From Flintibacter faecis (GTDB lineage: Bacteria; Bacillota; Clostridia; Oscillospirales; Oscillospiraceae), in assembly GCF_014287875.1 (NCBI RefSeq), contig NZ_JACOPN010000007.1, positions 62,001 to 126,000 of the forward strand: DNA of 64,000 nucleotides. The letters are read 5' to 3'. The position numbers and the translations under genes are program-made. Under the pieces are notes generated by a model. That model did no database searches. It was not told the DNA's origin and saw only the letters and a list, made by a program, of their open reading frames with translations. How positions within the stretch are numbered: the first letter of the stretch is position 1; the number at the start of each line of letters is the position of its first letter. Of the stretch, positions 7,812-16,011 are shown in pieces.

Positions 7812-8711
7812 ATGCTGGAGTTTCATCCCCTGCAGCTGGAGGACCTGCCCCGGCTGCGCTCCTTCTTCAATTACAGCGGCAGCCGCATCTGCGACACCAC
7901 GCCGGGAACCGTGTTCATCTGGCGGGACATGTACGAGACGGAGTGGGCCATCTGCGATGACAGCCTGTATTTCAAGGTCCAGTACCCCTCCCTGGGGGAG
8001 ACCTTCACCCTGCCCCTGGGCGGGGGCCGCACAGAGCACTTCCGGGAGATCGCCCGATACTGCTGTAAAAAGGGCATCCCCCTGTCCTTCTACCCCGTGC
8101 CCAAGGACGAGCTGCCCCGGCTGCAGGAGTATTTCCCCAACAGCGCCGCCGTGGCCGAGCGGGACAGCTTTGACTATCTCTATCGGGCGGAGGACCTGAT
8201 GTACTTCCGGGGCAAAAAGCTCAGCGGCCAGCGCAACCATGTGAACAAGTTTTTAAAGACCTATGGCAGCTGGACCTTCCGCACCATGACCCAGGCAGAT
8301 GTCCCCCAGGTGAAGGCATTTTTGGACCGCTACGCCGCCCGGTGGGACAAGGCCGCCGCCTCCTTCCACGAGGACATCGCCAAGACCCACGAGGTGCTGG
8401 ACCACTTCGCCACCTATGACCTGTTGGGGGGCATCCTCCAGGTGGAGGACAACATCGTGGGCTTCTCCCTGGGGGAGATCGTGGGGGACACCCTGTTCAC
8501 CCACATCGAAAAGGCGGACCGGGACTACGAGGGCTGCTATCAGATGCTGGTGGCCCAGTTTGCCCAGCACTTTGTCCGGGACGGGGTCCACTTCATCAAC
8601 CGGGAGGACGACACCGGCGACTTAGGCCTGCGCACCAGCAAGCTGTCCTACCACCCCGTGGCCCTGCTGGAGAAATACACCGTGACCATCGAAGAACCCT
8701 GCGGCAAGTAA
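7812..8711 (+). CDS. DUF2156 (LPG synthase C-terminal-type, GNAT-fold) protein
   Basis: 299 residues resembling the DUF2156 family, the soluble aminoacyltransferase domain found at the C-terminus of MprF phosphatidylglycerol lysyltransferase. Supporting stretches are LRSFFNYSGSRICD, KLSGQRNHVNKFLKTYG and FINREDDTGDLGLRTSKLSYHP, which recur in free-standing clostridial members. It has no membrane segments, so it is unlikely to flip or modify lipid alone; an aminoacyl- or acyltransferase role is an inference. A GAGG lies 10 bases before the ATG. A strong terminator follows. Confidence 0.78.
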   Translation: MLEFHPLQLEDLPRLRSFFNYSGSRICDTTPGTVFIWRDMYETEWAICDDSLYFKVQYPSLGETFTLPLGGGRTEHFREIARYCCKKGIPLSFYPVPKDELPRLQEYFPNSAAVAERDSFDYLYRAEDLMYFRGKKLSGQRNHVNKFLKTYGSWTFRTMTQADVPQVKAFLDRYAARWDKAAASFHEDIAKTHEVLDHFATYDLLGGILQVEDNIVGFSLGEIVGDTLFTHIEKADRDYEGCYQMLVAQFAQHFVRDGVHFINREDDTGDLGLRTSKLSYHPVALLEKYTVTIEEPCGK

Positions 8712-8726
8712 TATAAGTCAGAATTC

Positions 8727-8762
8727 AAAAGGGGACATTTGCCGTTGGCAAATGTCCCTTTT
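8727..8762 (+). terminator. Rho-independent terminator after the DUF2156 gene
   Basis: AAAAGGGGACATTTGCC, loop GTTG-like, GGCAAATGTCCCTTTT: long perfect hairpin with A and T tails. Confidence 0.9.
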
Positions 8763-9097
8763 CACACCAAATGCGAGCCCAGCGCAGCAGGCCGCCTTTG
8801 GAAAGGAGGAGCAGCGGAGCGAGCGCATGATGAATTTTTGGGAAAAAACTCGTCGCAAGCGGTACGAAGCTTGCGACGAGCTGCATTGTGTTGACGGAAA
8901 AGATGCACTACCCGCCGATCACGTCCCACCAAATCGAAGCCCAGTGGGAGGGATAAGCGGTAAAACCGGCCTTCTGGCCGGCGGCGCTTATGCGCCGTAA
9001 ATTCGTTTTGCCCCGCAAAATGAATTGCGCAGGGGCGGCTTTGCCGACCCCGAGCATTGAAATCTCCGAAGGGTGGAGCGAATAAAATGAGCGGAAC
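8763..9097. other. Gene-free stretch, repeat-like, possibly transcribed on the minus strand
   Basis: No convincing protein gene is seen on either strand. The stretch contains several short inverted repeats (AAACCGGCC / GGCCGG near 8963-8983, GGCGCTTATGCGCC near 8983-8996) and a minus-strand terminator at 8843-8880. It lies downstream of tRNA-Thr on the minus strand, so tRNA read-through would produce an RNA ending at 8843. The composition resembles the extragenic filler seen near tRNA genes in this bacterial group. No RNA family is recognised. Confidence 0.5.
8843..8880 (-). terminator. Rho-independent terminator, minus strand
   Basis: On the minus strand CTCGTCGCAAGC, an 8-base loop, GCTTGCGACGAG and then TTTTTT: a 12-bp perfect stem with a T-run. 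It terminates nothing obvious except transcription from the tRNA-Thr gene or an unknown small RNA. Confidence 0.8.
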
Positions 9098-9139
9098 CCA
9101 ACAAAGAAGTCACGACTTTCGTCGTGACTTCTTTGTTGG
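9098..9139 (-). other. Perfect 19-bp hairpin fused to the 3' end of tRNA-Thr
   Basis: CCAACAAAGAAGTCACGAC (9098-9116) and its exact complement (9121-9139) enclose the tetraloop TTTC (GAAA on the minus strand). The first three stem bases on the minus strand are the CCA end of the tRNA. The sequence after it on the minus strand is only weakly T-rich, so it may be a processing signal or terminator. Confidence 0.7.
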
Positions 9140-9211
9140 AGCTGATGGTGGGAATCGAACCCACAACCTTCTCATTACGAGTGAGATGCTCTGCCATTGA
9201 GCCACATCAGC
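9137..9211 (-). tRNA. tRNA-Thr (anticodon CGT)
   Basis: Minus strand. The acceptor arm GCTGATG pairs with CATCAGC; the D-arm is GCTC...GAGC; the anticodon stem TCTCA / TGAGA encloses loop CTCGTAA, giving anticodon CGT for ACG codons; the T-arm is GTGGG TTCGATT CCCAC; CCA is encoded. All canonical positions are present. ACG codons are common in this GC-rich genome, which explains a dedicated CGT isoacceptor. Confidence 0.96.
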
Positions 9212-9232
9212 ACAGTATTCATAATTAAGTCT

Positions 9233-9261
9233 ATTATAGCGGAAAACGGTTCACTCGTCAA
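9233..9261 (-). promoter_or_regulatory. Sigma-A promoter for tRNA-Thr
   Basis: Minus strand TTGACG, 17-base spacer, perfect TATAAT, ending 21 bases before the tRNA 5' end. Confidence 0.85.
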
Positions 9262-9367
9262 GTCGGAATTTCCGCATTCACCCGGCAGCAAGGGGCTATA
9301 CTTTTCCTGATGAACATGCTAAAATAGGTCGATATTTCACGCTCCGGCGGAACACAGGAGGTCACAT

Positions 9368-10285
9368 ATGGTCATTTCCGGCTTTCAGGAACTCAAGCGG
9401 CGGCTGGGGAATATTTCCCCCGTCCCGGCGGTGGTGGCGGCGGCCAATGACAGACACACGCTGCAGGCGGTGCTGGACGCCAGCCGGGATGGCATCCTCC
9501 ATCCCATTCTGGTGGGGGAGCGCAGCGCATTGACTGCCCTGGCCCATGAGTTGGATTTTCCCCTGCCGCCTGAACAGATCGTGGACGGGGACGGCCCGGA
9601 GGACTGCGCGGCAAAGGCCGTGGCCCTCATCCGCCAGGGCCGGGGACGGATGCTGGTGAAGGGGATGCTGCCCACCCGCACCCTGCTGCGGGCGGTGGTG
9701 GACCAGGAGACGGGCATCCGCACCGGATCGCTCATGTCCCATGTGGCGGTGCTGGACGTGCCCGGCTATCCCAAGCTCCTCTTCGACACTGACGGCGGCA
9801 TGAACGTGGCCCCCACTCTGGCGGAAAAACGGCATATCTTGAACAACGTGCTGCAGCTGTGCCGCTTTCTGGGCTATGACTGCCCCAAGGTGGGGGTGCT
9901 GTGCGCGGTGGAGACGGTCTCCCCCAACATGCCGGAGACCCGGGATGCCGCCACGCTGAAAGCTGAGGCTCAGGCCGGCCGCTTCGGCTCCTGCCTGGTG
10001 GAGGGCCCCATCTCCCTGGACCTGGCCCTGGATCATCAGGCCGCCATAGAAAAAGATTTCCACAGCCCGGTGGCCGGGGAGGCGGACATCCTGCTCTGCC
10101 CCTCCATCACCGTGGGCAATGTACTGGGCAAGGCCCTGTACGGCCCCGCCGGGGGGCAGATGGCCGGGGTGGTCATGGGGGCATCGGTGCCCGTGGTGGT
10201 CAACTCCCGGGGGGCCACGGCCCAGGAGAAATATTGGTCCCTGCTGCTGTGCGCGGCTCTGGCGGACCGGAAAGAGGTGCAGTGA
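9368..10285 (+). CDS. ptb: Phosphate butyryltransferase (phosphotransbutyrylase)
   Basis: 305 residues, the usual length of the PTA/PTB family. It converts butyryl-CoA and phosphate to butyryl-phosphate in the cytoplasm. Supporting stretches are AAANDRHTLQAV, LVKGMLPTRTLLRAV, LLFDTDGGMN, EGPISLDLAL and DILLCPSITVGNVLGKAL, the last two typical of Ptb rather than Pta. ATG follows ACAGGAGG. Butyrate kinase begins three bases after the stop, making an obvious two-gene operon for substrate-level phosphorylation at the end of butyrate fermentation. Some family members prefer branched-chain acyl groups, which the sequence alone does not exclude. Confidence 0.93.
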   Translation: MVISGFQELKRRLGNISPVPAVVAAANDRHTLQAVLDASRDGILHPILVGERSALTALAHELDFPLPPEQIVDGDGPEDCAAKAVALIRQGRGRMLVKGMLPTRTLLRAVVDQETGIRTGSLMSHVAVLDVPGYPKLLFDTDGGMNVAPTLAEKRHILNNVLQLCRFLGYDCPKVGVLCAVETVSPNMPETRDAATLKAEAQAGRFGSCLVEGPISLDLALDHQAAIEKDFHSPVAGEADILLCPSITVGNVLGKALYGPAGGQMAGVVMGASVPVVVNSRGATAQEKYWSLLLCAALADRKEVQ

Positions 10286-10287
10286 CC

Positions 10288-11376
10288 ATGGCCCAGCTGA
10301 TCTTAGTCTTAAACCCCGGCTCCACCAGCACCAAGGCCGCTGTATATGAGGACGAGCGCCCCCTGCTCTCCTGCAGCATTGCCCACACCAACCAGGACCT
10401 GGCCCCCTACCCCACCCTCTATGACCAGCTGGACTATCGGGTATCCCTGGTGCGCAGCTGGCTGGCCCGGGAGGGCTTTGACCTGAAACGTCTGGCCGCC
10501 GTGGTGGGCCGGGGCGGCATCATCCCCAACATCGTGGCCGGGGGGTATCGGGTGGACGCGGGTCTTTTGGACTGCCTGCGCCACCACACGGTGTTCGACC
10601 ACGCCTCCAATCTGGGCGGGCTGATGGCAGCGGCGTTTGCCGATCCCCTGGGCATCCCCGCCTTTATCTACGACGCAGTCACCAGCGACGAGCTGCTGCC
10701 CGAGGCCCGGGTCACCGGCTTTCGGGAGGTGACCCGCACCAGCTTCTGCCACGTGCTCAACGCCCGGGCCACTGCCCATAAATATGCCCAGGCCATGGGC
10801 CGGACCTATGGGGACATGAATCTGGTGGTGGCCCATCTGGGCGGCGGCATCTCCATCTCCGCCCACAGCCACGGGCGGATCATCGACTCGGTGTCCGACG
10901 ACGCCGGGCCCTTCTCCCCCGACCGGGCGGGGAGCCTGAACATGCAGTATGTGGTGGAGCTGTGCTATTCCGGGCGGTATACCAAGGCCCAGATGATGAA
11001 GAAAATTCGGGGGGAGGGGGGCATGTCCGCCCTGCTGGGCACCCACGATGCCCGGGAGATCGAGCGGCGCATCCAAAACGGGGACGAGCACGCCGCCCTG
11101 GTCTACCGGGCCCAGGCCCTGCAGATCGCCAAGGGCGTGGGCATCATGCTGGGCTGCTTTCAGGAGCTCATTGATGCCGTCATCCTCACCGGCGGCCTGG
11201 CCCACTCCAAAATGCTCACCGACATGGTGGTGGGGTATCTCCACGACCTGTGCCGCATCGTGATCCTGCCCGGGGAGAACGAGATGGAGGCTCTGGCCCT
11301 GGGCACCCTGCGGATGCTCCGGGGAGAGGAATCCGTCCATACCTATTACCCCGTGTGCCCCCTTCCCGTGCGGTAA
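10288..11376 (+). CDS. buk: Butyrate kinase
   Basis: 362 residues of the acetate/butyrate kinase (ASKHA) family. N-terminal LVLNPGSTSTKAAVYE is the phosphate-1 signature; VVGRGGIIPNIVAGGYRV, VVAHLGGGISISAHSHGRI and ILTGGLAHSKML are typical of butyrate kinase. It transfers phosphate from butyryl-phosphate to ADP, yielding butyrate and ATP. Translation is probably coupled to ptb: only two bases separate the ptb stop from this ATG. The gene ends at a strong hairpin terminator shared with the convergent dnaI-type gene. Confidence 0.95.
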   Translation: MAQLILVLNPGSTSTKAAVYEDERPLLSCSIAHTNQDLAPYPTLYDQLDYRVSLVRSWLAREGFDLKRLAAVVGRGGIIPNIVAGGYRVDAGLLDCLRHHTVFDHASNLGGLMAAAFADPLGIPAFIYDAVTSDELLPEARVTGFREVTRTSFCHVLNARATAHKYAQAMGRTYGDMNLVVAHLGGGISISAHSHGRIIDSVSDDAGPFSPDRAGSLNMQYVVELCYSGRYTKAQMMKKIRGEGGMSALLGTHDAREIERRIQNGDEHAALVYRAQALQIAKGVGIMLGCFQELIDAVILTGGLAHSKMLTDMVVGYLHDLCRIVILPGENEMEALALGTLRMLRGEESVHTYYPVCPLPVR

Positions 11377-11380
11377 ACGA

Positions 11381-11411
11381 ATCCCCGGCCATTCGGCCGG
11401 GGATCATTTTA
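11381..11411. terminator. Bidirectional terminator between buk and the dnaI-type gene
   Basis: ATCCCCGGCC, loop ATTC, GGCCGGGGAT, followed by CATTTTAT on the plus strand. It sits between two convergent genes. Confidence 0.8.
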
Positions 11412-11414
11412 TGC

Positions 11415-12419
11415 TCACATGCGCTGTTTCTTCAGCAGGCGAATGTCGTCGCCGAAGAAGTGGAGGACGTGGTACTCCCCCGCCAGGCGGGAGGCGATCT
11501 GGGGGGAATAGCGCCGGGCGGCCTCGTCCATGGACAGGTTGGAGGAGATGACGGTGCACCGCCCCGCCACCAGGCGGGTGTTCACCAGCTCATACAGGGC
11601 CGACTGGGTGAACTGGGTGGTCAGCTCGCTGCCCAGGTCGTCCAAGATCAGCAGGTCGCAGTTGAGATAGCGCCGGGTCTCGTCCTTGGCCTCCTGGGCG
11701 TCCTGGGCGTCCCGCCGGAACTTTTTCAGCTCGAACTGGGCGAAGATGTTCCCCGCCGTGTCGTACACCACGGAGAAGCCCGCCTCGGACACGGTGCGGG
11801 CGATGCAGGCGGACAGAAAGGTCTTGCCCAGGCCGGGGGCCCCAGAGAGGAACAGGTTTTTGAAATAGAACCGGCCAAATTTCTGGGCGTAGTTCAGGCA
11901 GACCTCGTACACCAGCTCCATGTTCTCCCGGGGGGAGGCCCCCCGGCCCGGCCAGGGGGTCTGGCTGTAATAGTCCAGACGGAAGCTGTCGAAGGACTGC
12001 TCTCCCAGGTCCAGCAGCTTGGACAGCTCCTGGATCTGTTCCTGGGTACACAGCCTTTTCAGACACTGGCACATCTGCGTCCCCCGCCAGCCCGTATCGC
12101 CGCACAGGGGGCAGGCCGGCCTGTCATCCAGGGCATCCTCGGGCAGGCCGATGGCCCCCAGCAGCACGGCCCGCTCCCTCTGGATCTCCTGATTCTGGGC
12201 CCGGATGGCCCGGATGGCCTGGGCGGTGCTCTCCCCCCGGCGCAGGGCGGCGGCCATCAGCTGGGACATGGTGCCCTGCAGCTTTTTGTCCAGCTGGGCC
12301 AGGCGGGGCTCCTTCTCATAGGCCTCCTGCCGCAGTTGGGCGGCCCGGTCGGACCGGGCCCGGCGCTCCTCCTCCAGGCGCTGGGTGGCCCGGCGGAGCA
12401 CGTTGGCGTCATATGACAT
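11415..12419 (-). CDS. DnaC/DnaI-type helicase loader, ATP-binding
   Basis: 334 residues. The N-terminal region is helical and charged, then a zinc-type cluster CPLCGDTGWRGTQMCQC near residues 103-119, then an AAA+ domain with Walker A SGAPGLGKTFLS and Walker B LLILDDLGSE, and an arginine-rich C-terminal part. This is the DnaI architecture of Firmicutes, where it loads the replicative helicase at the origin and restarts. The DnaD-domain gene lies four bases upstream in the same operon. The ATG follows GGAGGCTGATCCC inside the end of the dnaD-type gene. Confidence 0.9.
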   Translation of the reverse strand: MSYDANVLRRATQRLEEERRARSDRAAQLRQEAYEKEPRLAQLDKKLQGTMSQLMAAALRRGESTAQAIRAIRAQNQEIQRERAVLLGAIGLPEDALDDRPACPLCGDTGWRGTQMCQCLKRLCTQEQIQELSKLLDLGEQSFDSFRLDYYSQTPWPGRGASPRENMELVYEVCLNYAQKFGRFYFKNLFLSGAPGLGKTFLSACIARTVSEAGFSVVYDTAGNIFAQFELKKFRRDAQDAQEAKDETRRYLNCDLLILDDLGSELTTQFTQSALYELVNTRLVAGRCTVISSNLSMDEAARRYSPQIASRLAGEYHVLHFFGDDIRLLKKQRM

Positions 12420-12423
12420 GGGA

Positions 12424-13368
12424 TCAGCCTCCCTCTCGTTTCATCTGTTCCATCAACCGGCGCATCCGGTCCATATCCTCCCGGGCCTGCTGCTCCTGGG
12501 CGGCGGGCTGGGGGGGCTGGGGGCCGCCCCCGGCCCGGACAGGTCTGGGGTCCCGGTCCCCCGCCTGGATGGCGGCGGCGGTGTGCAGCCCCTTCTGGTG
12601 CCAGCGGCGGAGGATGCCGTTCATATAGCCCCAGTCCATGGACTGCTTTTTCAGCACCGTCTTTTCATAGGCCATGCGGATGGCCTCGTTATCAAAGCCC
12701 ATGTCGTCCCAGGCGGCGATGTACGTCTTCTCCCGCTCCACCAGAGGCCGGGCGGGGATATCCAGCAGGCGCAGCACTTCGCCCTCCCGGCTGCGCAGCT
12801 GGGTCAGGCGCTGGATGTGGGCCTCGGCCCGCTCCATGGTGTCGATGCCCCGGCGGGCCCAGGCAAAGCCCTCCCGGCGGATCTGAGAGAGGAAGGGCTT
12901 GCGCCCGGGGCCGTATTTCCGCTCCATCTCCTCGGTACACCAGCCCACCAGCATCAAAATCACCTCAGCGGGCAGAGCCAGGTGGTCGAACAGGGTGTAC
13001 AGCACCCGCAGGTCGTTGGCCGACAGCTTTTTGCCCAGGCGGCGCTCCACCTCGTCACACAGGGCGGGGAAGGAGGATGCCTGGTCGTTCAGGGCGGCGT
13101 TTAAGTCCTCCAGGGCGTATTCCGGGGGCGGGGCCTCCGGGGCGGGCGGATCGGCTTCGGGCACCTCCTGAGGGGCCAGTCCCTGCCCCCGCAGCAGGGA
13201 GAGGGCGGCGGACAGCCGGGGCTGGGGCCAGTTCAAATCGTTCACCGTCCCCCGGCGCAGCAGGTGGAGATAGAGCAGGGCCGCATCCCCGTTGTCCAGC
13301 CGCAGCAGCAGGTCGGCGGCCTGCCCGGTGATGGCCAGCACCTCCCCGGGCATCAGCAGCTTCGCCAT
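12424..13368 (-). CDS. DnaD-domain replication initiation / primosome protein
   Basis: 314 residues. An N-terminal winged-helix part (LLLRLDNGDAALLYLHLLRRG, then RLSAALSLLRGQGL) is followed by a Pro-rich linker and two DnaD-like C-terminal domains, the second ending in YMNGILRRWHQKGLHT, the DnaD/DnaB(Bsu) signature for ssDNA binding. It would act with the adjacent DnaI-type loader at the origin or at stalled forks. The chosen ATG at 13368 follows AGGGAGGGAAAACGCC; an in-frame ATG farther upstream has no good ribosome binding site. Confidence 0.88.
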   Translation of the reverse strand: MAKLLMPGEVLAITGQAADLLLRLDNGDAALLYLHLLRRGTVNDLNWPQPRLSAALSLLRGQGLAPQEVPEADPPAPEAPPPEYALEDLNAALNDQASSFPALCDEVERRLGKKLSANDLRVLYTLFDHLALPAEVILMLVGWCTEEMERKYGPGRKPFLSQIRREGFAWARRGIDTMERAEAHIQRLTQLRSREGEVLRLLDIPARPLVEREKTYIAAWDDMGFDNEAIRMAYEKTVLKKQSMDWGYMNGILRRWHQKGLHTAAAIQAGDRDPRPVRAGGGPQPPQPAAQEQQAREDMDRMRRLMEQMKREGG

Positions 13369-13498
13369 GGCGTTTTCCCTCCCTTTGTGTCCGGTTTCGT
13401 TCCGCCGGAATACCCGGCGGCGGTAAATCATATTTTACCGCAACTTTCGCCGTTCGTAAACTCCCAATTCATGCCGCAGACAGTCTCCGGGCCCGGAT

Positions 13499-13532
13499 TT
13501 CGACGGGCGTTTTCTTTTGTGTGGAATATAAT
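13499..13532 (+). promoter_or_regulatory. Candidate Spo0A-controlled spoIIE promoter
   Basis: A TATAAT at 13527-13532 lacks a -35 at the normal distance. TTCGACG at 13499-13505 is one base off the reverse complement of the 0A box (TGNCGAA). It is separated from the -10 by 21 bases, similar to the long spacing known for the B. subtilis spoIIE promoter. Weak evidence without an alignment. Confidence 0.35.
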
Positions 13533-13585
13533 GGCAGTTACTATACGAGACCGGCCCAGGCCGGACACACAGGAGGAGAAGGGCT

Positions 13586-15934
13586 ATGACTGCCAAAGAG
13601 ACCATCCGCGCCAAATTGTTCAAGCTGCGCCTGCGGGCCAGACAGACGGGGCAGGTGCGCCTGCCCGCCTCTGCCGTGGCCCTGTGGACCCAGGCGGGCA
13701 TCCATTTTCTGCTTGCCGCCGTTTTGTCCGGGGCGGTGCTGCTGGGGGACTGCGCCCCCTTCGGAGTGGCTTTTGTGGGGGCGGCCGGCTCCGGATTGTG
13801 GGGGATGGCCGCCTTGGCGGGGACCTGTCTGGGCTCGGTGTGTCTGCTGGAGCTGACCCAGGGGCTGCGGTGCGCCTCCGCCGCCACGCTGACCTTTGCC
13901 GTGGCCTTCGCCTTTTACGACTGGAAGCCCCTGCGCCGCCCCTGGGCCATGCCTCTGGTCGCCGGAGCGATCAACGCCGCCACCGGGCTCATCGTCCGCA
14001 GTCAGTCGGGCTGGACTCCCTCGGGGATGATCGCCTTCGCTCTGGAGACCGCCCTCACCGTGGGGGCCTGCCGGTGCTATGCTCTGGCCCTGGCCCCCTT
14101 GCGCCCCGGACGGCAGGACAGGCTGCCCGCCCCCGCCGGACGGGCGGGGCTGCTGGTGCTTGCGGCCACGGTGCTGCTGGCCCTGGCCCCCCTGCATCTG
14201 ATCCAGGACATCTCTCTGGGCCGGTGTCTGGCCGCCCTGCTGGTGCTTGCCGCCGCCAGCCAGGCGGGCAGCGCCCCGGGGACCATTCTGGGGGCGGTGC
14301 TGGGGGCGGCCATGGACCTGGGGGCCAACGCCGCCCCGGTGTATACCATGGCCTATGCGCTGGGCGGCATGGCCGCCGGAGCCATGCGGGGAAAGGGGCG
14401 TCCCGCCGCCGCCCTGGTCTTTGCCGGGACCAACGCCGCCGCCCTGCTGTGGACCTGGGACCGGGGACTGCCCCTGTCCGCCCTGTACGAGGGGACGCTG
14501 GCCGCCCTGGCCTACCTCCCCCTGCCCCGGGGATGCCTGCGGGTGCTGGGGGCATGGCTGAACCCGGAATTATCCGGCCCCGGAGGCTTGGGCGGAGAGC
14601 GCCTGGTCCAGCGGCAGCTGGAGTCGGCCTCCGCCGCCTTTCGCTCCCTGTCCGAGACCCTGCGCGCCGCCTTTCGCCCGCCCCGGAACGACAACGACGT
14701 GTCCGTCATTTTTGACCGGGCCGCCGGAAAGCTGTGCCGGAGCTGCGCCCTGCGGGACCGGTGCTGGAAGCAGGACTACGCCTCCACCTTCAACGCCATG
14801 AACGACGCCACCGCCCCCATGATGGCCCGGGGCTGCGCCCTGGCGGAGGATTTCCCCCGGTATTTTGCCGACCGGTGCCTCCACTTCCCCGCCTATGTGG
14901 CGGCGGTGGACCGGGAGCTGGCCGCTCTGCTGTACCGGCGGCAGTATAACGCCCGGGTGGGGGAGAGCCGGGCCGCTGTCTGTCAGCAGTACGCCCAGCT
15001 GTCTGAACTGCTCCACTCGGCGGCCACAGAGCTGAGCCGGGAGCTGACCCCCGACCTGACGGGAGAGCGCCGCCTGCGGCAGATGACGGCCCAGCTGGGA
15101 CTGGAGGTACGCACGGCGGTCTTCCGGGACAGCCGGGGGCTGCTCCATCTGGAGGCGGAGGGCCCCGGCTGCGCCGCTCTGGCCCGGCCGGAGCGCCTGA
15201 GTGAGCTGTCCGCCCTGCTGGGGGTGCCCCTGCGTCTGGAGCGCCGGGGAGAGGGCGGCCTGTCCCTCATCCAGCAGGAGCCCTTGATGGCGGTGGCCGG
15301 GGTGGCCGCCCAGCGGAAGGGTGGAGAGACGGTCAGCGGCGATGCAGGGACCTATTTCAAGCGGCCCGACGGGATGCTGTACGTCCTGCTGTGCGACGGC
15401 ATGGGCAGCGGGCCGGAGGCCAACCGGGAGAGCACCCTGGCGGTGCGCCTGCTGGAACAGTTTTTGCAGGCCGGGGTCCCCGCCCGTCAGGCGTTGAGCA
15501 CCCTGTCCTCCGCCCTGGCCCTGCGGGGGGAGGATGCCGGGGGCTTTACCACGGTGGACCTTTTGCAGATCGACCTGTTCACCGGGGACGGGGAGCTCTA
15601 TAAGCTGGGGGCCGCCCCCACCTATGTCAAACGCAGCGGGGCGGTGCAGCGGCTGTCCGGCTCCGCCCTGCCCGCCGGGCTGTCCGCCGGGGAGGACCCG
15701 GTCTCTGACCGATTTCCACTGCGCCTGGCCCCGGGGGACACGGTGCTGATGGTCAGCGACGGCATCTGCGGCACGGGGGATGACCGGTGGCTGCGGGAGA
15801 AGCTGGAGGGCTTTGACGGGGCCAGCCCAAAGGACCTGGCCCGGGAGCTCATCACCCAAAGCCCACAGGGGGCCACCGACGACCGCACCGCCCTGGTCAT
15901 CCGGCTGGAAAAGCGCCGGGTGTTTGATACATAA
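13586..15934 (+). CDS. spoIIE: Stage II sporulation protein E, PP2C-type phosphatase
   Basis: 782 residues. The N-terminal ~330 residues hold about ten hydrophobic segments; a central region carries SCALRDRCWKQDY, the Cys-containing linker typical of SpoIIE; the C-terminal PPM phosphatase domain has LLCDGMGSGPEAN near 600 and MVSDGICGTGDD near 725, with metal-binding aspartates. SpoIIE dephosphorylates SpoIIAA-P, releasing sigma-F in the forespore, and also interacts with the division septum. Its presence is the best evidence that the organism sporulates. ATG follows ACAGGAGGAGAAGGGCT. Divergent from the dnaD-type operon. Confidence 0.96.
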   Translation: MTAKETIRAKLFKLRLRARQTGQVRLPASAVALWTQAGIHFLLAAVLSGAVLLGDCAPFGVAFVGAAGSGLWGMAALAGTCLGSVCLLELTQGLRCASAATLTFAVAFAFYDWKPLRRPWAMPLVAGAINAATGLIVRSQSGWTPSGMIAFALETALTVGACRCYALALAPLRPGRQDRLPAPAGRAGLLVLAATVLLALAPLHLIQDISLGRCLAALLVLAAASQAGSAPGTILGAVLGAAMDLGANAAPVYTMAYALGGMAAGAMRGKGRPAAALVFAGTNAAALLWTWDRGLPLSALYEGTLAALAYLPLPRGCLRVLGAWLNPELSGPGGLGGERLVQRQLESASAAFRSLSETLRAAFRPPRNDNDVSVIFDRAAGKLCRSCALRDRCWKQDYASTFNAMNDATAPMMARGCALAEDFPRYFADRCLHFPAYVAAVDRELAALLYRRQYNARVGESRAAVCQQYAQLSELLHSAATELSRELTPDLTGERRLRQMTAQLGLEVRTAVFRDSRGLLHLEAEGPGCAALARPERLSELSALLGVPLRLERRGEGGLSLIQQEPLMAVAGVAAQRKGGETVSGDAGTYFKRPDGMLYVLLCDGMGSGPEANRESTLAVRLLEQFLQAGVPARQALSTLSSALALRGEDAGGFTTVDLLQIDLFTGDGELYKLGAAPTYVKRSGAVQRLSGSALPAGLSAGEDPVSDRFPLRLAPGDTVLMVSDGICGTGDDRWLREKLEGFDGASPKDLARELITQSPQGATDDRTALVIRLEKRRVFDT

Positions 15935-16011
15935 CAAAAATTTTCCTGCGCTTTGCCTCGCAGTTCTGCACATACTGAATAGGAACTGTGAACAAAAACG
16001 GGAGGTGCGTC

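Noticed and set aside
8752..9000. Plus-strand open frame of 82 codons after the DUF2156 terminator
   Set aside because: Starts within a transcription terminator, no ribosome binding site, no family resemblance, runs through inverted repeats.
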